From RGIG8748 sp045606045 (GTDB lineage: Bacteria; Bacillota; Clostridia; UMGS1810): a stretch of DNA of 6,205 nt. Position numbers and translations under genes: made by a program. Location of the stretch: positions 1 through 6,205 of the forward strand of contig JAZURE010000011.1 of the NCBI GenBank assembly GCA_045606045.1, read 5' to 3'. Position 1 is the first letter of the stretch; the number at the start of each line of letters is the position of its first letter. Positions 5,141 to 6,205 of the stretch are shown here, one piece after another. The notes beneath the pieces are model-generated. The model made no database searches. It was not told where the DNA came from and was given only the letters and a program-made list of their open reading frames with translations.

Positions 5141-6064
5141 ATGTTGATATTTTCATTTGTAATTATACTTATTTTGGCTGTTTTTCTCGGCATATGCTAC
5201 TGGGCATACGACTACAGCTTCAAGATGGACAAATCCAGGCAGGCAACGGAGTACGATGTTCCCGATGTTGTATATAAGCCAAAGGTTATGGACAATATCT
5301 TAATACTTTTAAACACGCCGTTTGAATTTGTAAACATTACATCCTTTGACGGCTTGCGCCTTTGCGCGCGTTATTACCATTTCAGAGACGGAGCACCCGT
5401 TGCAATAATAATGCACGGCTACAGAAGCAATTACTGCCGTGACGGAAACGGCGGATTCAAGATTTTAAGAAGCATGGGCTTTAATATCCTCATGCCCGAC
5501 CAAAGAGCGCACGGCAAAAGCGAGGGCAGGGTGATAAGCTTTGGCATAAATGAGAGAAGAGACTGTCTCGGCTGGGTTAAATATCTTAAAAACCGCTTTG
5601 GTAAAGATATAAGTGTAGTTCTTGTGGGCGTATCCATGGGTGCGGCAACGGTTATGATGGCATCCGATATTGTTCCCAAAGAAAATGTAAAGGCAATCGT
5701 GGCGGATTGCGGATATACCTCATCCAAGCAGATAATACGCCATGTATCGAGGAAAATGCATCTTCCTGCAGGGGCAGGGTACTTCTTTGCAAAGATGGGC
5801 GCAAGGATATTTGCAAGGCTTGATACAGAGGAGTACACATGCCCCGATGCACTTAAAAACACTAAGATACCTGTTCTTTTTATACACGGCGAGGCAGACG
5901 GCTTTGTGCCCTGCGGTATGTCTAAGATGTGCTATGAAGCGTGTGCATCATACAAGGAGATTTTTACCGTGCCGAGGGCTACCCATGCCACAAGCTACTA
6001 TCTGGATACGGAGGGGTATACGGATAAGGTTTGTAAATTTTTAAAAAAATTTGTAAAATTTTGA
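5141..6064 (+). CDS. Membrane-anchored alpha/beta hydrolase (YqkD-like, COG1073)
   Basis: The protein has 307 residues from the ATG at 5141, which has GGAGG (5129-5133) 7 nt upstream; the open frame extends to an ATG at 4994, but that part overlaps the ZIP gene and is not family-like. Residues 2-23 form a single hydrophobic segment, probably an uncleaved anchor. The rest is an alpha/beta hydrolase: the oxyanion-region HGYRSN (92-97), DQRAHGKS (120-127), the nucleophile elbow GVSMG (163-167) with Ser165, Asp253 in HGEADGFVP, and His282 in ATHATSY complete a catalytic triad. Relatives include B. subtilis YqkD and are annotated as esterase or peptidase-like proteins of unknown substrate. It is transcribed divergently from the ZIP gene. 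No GC-rich terminator is seen between its stop and the element to the right, so read-through is plausible. Confidence 0.88.
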   Translation: MLIFSFVIILILAVFLGICYWAYDYSFKMDKSRQATEYDVPDVVYKPKVMDNILILLNTPFEFVNITSFDGLRLCARYYHFRDGAPVAIIMHGYRSNYCRDGNGGFKILRSMGFNILMPDQRAHGKSEGRVISFGINERRDCLGWVKYLKNRFGKDISVVLVGVSMGAATVMMASDIVPKENVKAIVADCGYTSSKQIIRHVSRKMHLPAGAGYFFAKMGARIFARLDTEEYTCPDALKNTKIPVLFIHGEADGFVPCGMSKMCYEACASYKEIFTVPRATHATSYYLDTEGYTDKVCKFLKKFVKF

Positions 6065-6102
6065 AAAAATGTTGTGATACAATTGATGGGTGACAAATAA
6101 AA

Positions 6103-6175
6103 AAGAAAATAGACTCCAAATATGATATAATGTTTAATGACCAAAAAAAACATATGTCAAAGGAGCTATTTTCTT
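6103..6175 (+). promoter_or_regulatory. Hairpin sequestering the transposase ribosome binding site in read-through transcripts
   Basis: AAGAAAATAG, a one-base bulge and CTCC (6103-6112, 6114-6117) are complementary to GGAG plus CTATTTTCTT (6162-6175). The right arm contains the core of the Shine-Dalgarno sequence AAAGGAG (6159-6165) and ends one base before the ATG. The left arm lies upstream of the predicted native start site (about 6138), so only transcripts entering from outside can form the hairpin. Confidence 0.6.
6123..6131 (+). promoter_or_regulatory. Extended -10 promoter of the probable transposase
   Basis: TGATATAAT (6123-6131) is a perfect TGnTATAAT extended -10 element. The region 17 bp upstream (6103-6108, AAGAAA) is a poor -35 box, which extended -10 promoters tolerate. 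The predicted start is near 6138, about 38 nt before the ATG. Confidence 0.6.
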
Positions 6176-6205
6176 ATGAATCAAATTATAGCATCAGAAG
6201 CTAAG
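6176..6205 (+). CDS. Start of a probable transposase gene (runs off the window)
   Basis: Only ten codons are visible, MNQIIASEAK, starting at the ATG at 6176 with AAAGGAG (6159-6165) 10 nt upstream. The short peptide resembles the first residues of IS481/IS3-type transposases (typically followed by an RQR helix-turn-helix region), and the upstream hairpin over the RBS is typical of transposase genes. Ten residues are too few for a firm assignment. Confidence 0.5.
   Translation, partial: MNQIIASEAK

Larger units (their letters stand above)
6103..6205 (+). mobile_element. Left end of a probable insertion sequence (partial, boundary unresolved)
   Basis: The last hundred bases carry a self-contained expression unit: a promoter, an RBS-masking hairpin and the first codons of a protein that resembles the N terminus of DDE transposases. 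The outer left end probably lies somewhere between the hydrolase stop (6064) and 6103, but the right end is outside the window, so terminal inverted repeats and a target-site duplication cannot be matched. The family is uncertain; an IS481- or IS3-like element is my best guess from memory of the MNQIIASEAK start. Confidence 0.45.

Noticed and set aside
5046..5156. N-terminal extension of the ZIP protein from the ATG at 5156
   Set aside because: The extra 37 residues are polar and unlike the family, and they would overlap the start of the divergent hydrolase. The ATG at 5045 matches the usual ZIP N terminus.
6061..6102. Truncation of the hydrolase by the insertion sequence
   Set aside because: The hydrolase keeps its full catalytic triad and a normal tail of 25 residues after the catalytic His, and its length is usual for the family. 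Nothing shows that the element interrupted it.

Overview
The window looks like a chromosomal stretch from a moderately AT-rich, low-GC Gram-positive anaerobe, most likely of class Clostridia. The reasons are strong GGAGG-type ribosome binding sites, SigA-like promoters, frequent ATA isoleucine codons, a type III pantothenate kinase (CoaX), an ECF-type vitamin uptake S component, a bacterial acyl-ACP thioesterase and a PflX-like radical SAM protein. The genus cannot be fixed from the sequence alone.

Layout. Bases 1-237 hold no gene. They contain a possible terminator of a gene to the left, a nested inverted-repeat element (58-157), and the intrinsic terminator of coaX (197-233). A minus-strand operon follows (1597 down to 238): an ECF S component, then coaX 4 nt later. 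It is driven by a well-formed promoter at 1879-1907 and preceded by a leader of about 275 nt. The leader is rich in inverted repeats and includes an 11-bp helix that competes with a short U-tailed terminator hairpin. A back-to-back promoter (1919-1947) drives a plus-strand operon of acyl-ACP thioesterase, a DUF554 membrane protein and a PflX-like radical SAM enzyme (1980-4278). That operon converges on a minus-strand ZIP metal transporter (4275-5045), with the two stop codons interlocked in one TTAA. Divergent from the ZIP gene is a membrane-anchored alpha/beta hydrolase (5141-6064). The right edge holds the start of what looks like an insertion sequence: an extended -10 promoter, a hairpin over the ribosome binding site, and the first ten codons of a probable transposase.

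How the parts fit. The S component and CoaX most simply form a vitamin B5 uptake and phosphorylation unit feeding coenzyme A synthesis; the substrate is inferred from the neighbour, not shown. The unit appears to be under transcription attenuation through its leader, and I do not recognise that leader as a known riboswitch class. The thioesterase, DUF554 and radical SAM genes are tightly spaced and co-transcribed, but no shared pathway is obvious. The most interesting signals are the leader RNA at 1598-1872 and the apparent read-through lock on the right-hand insertion sequence.
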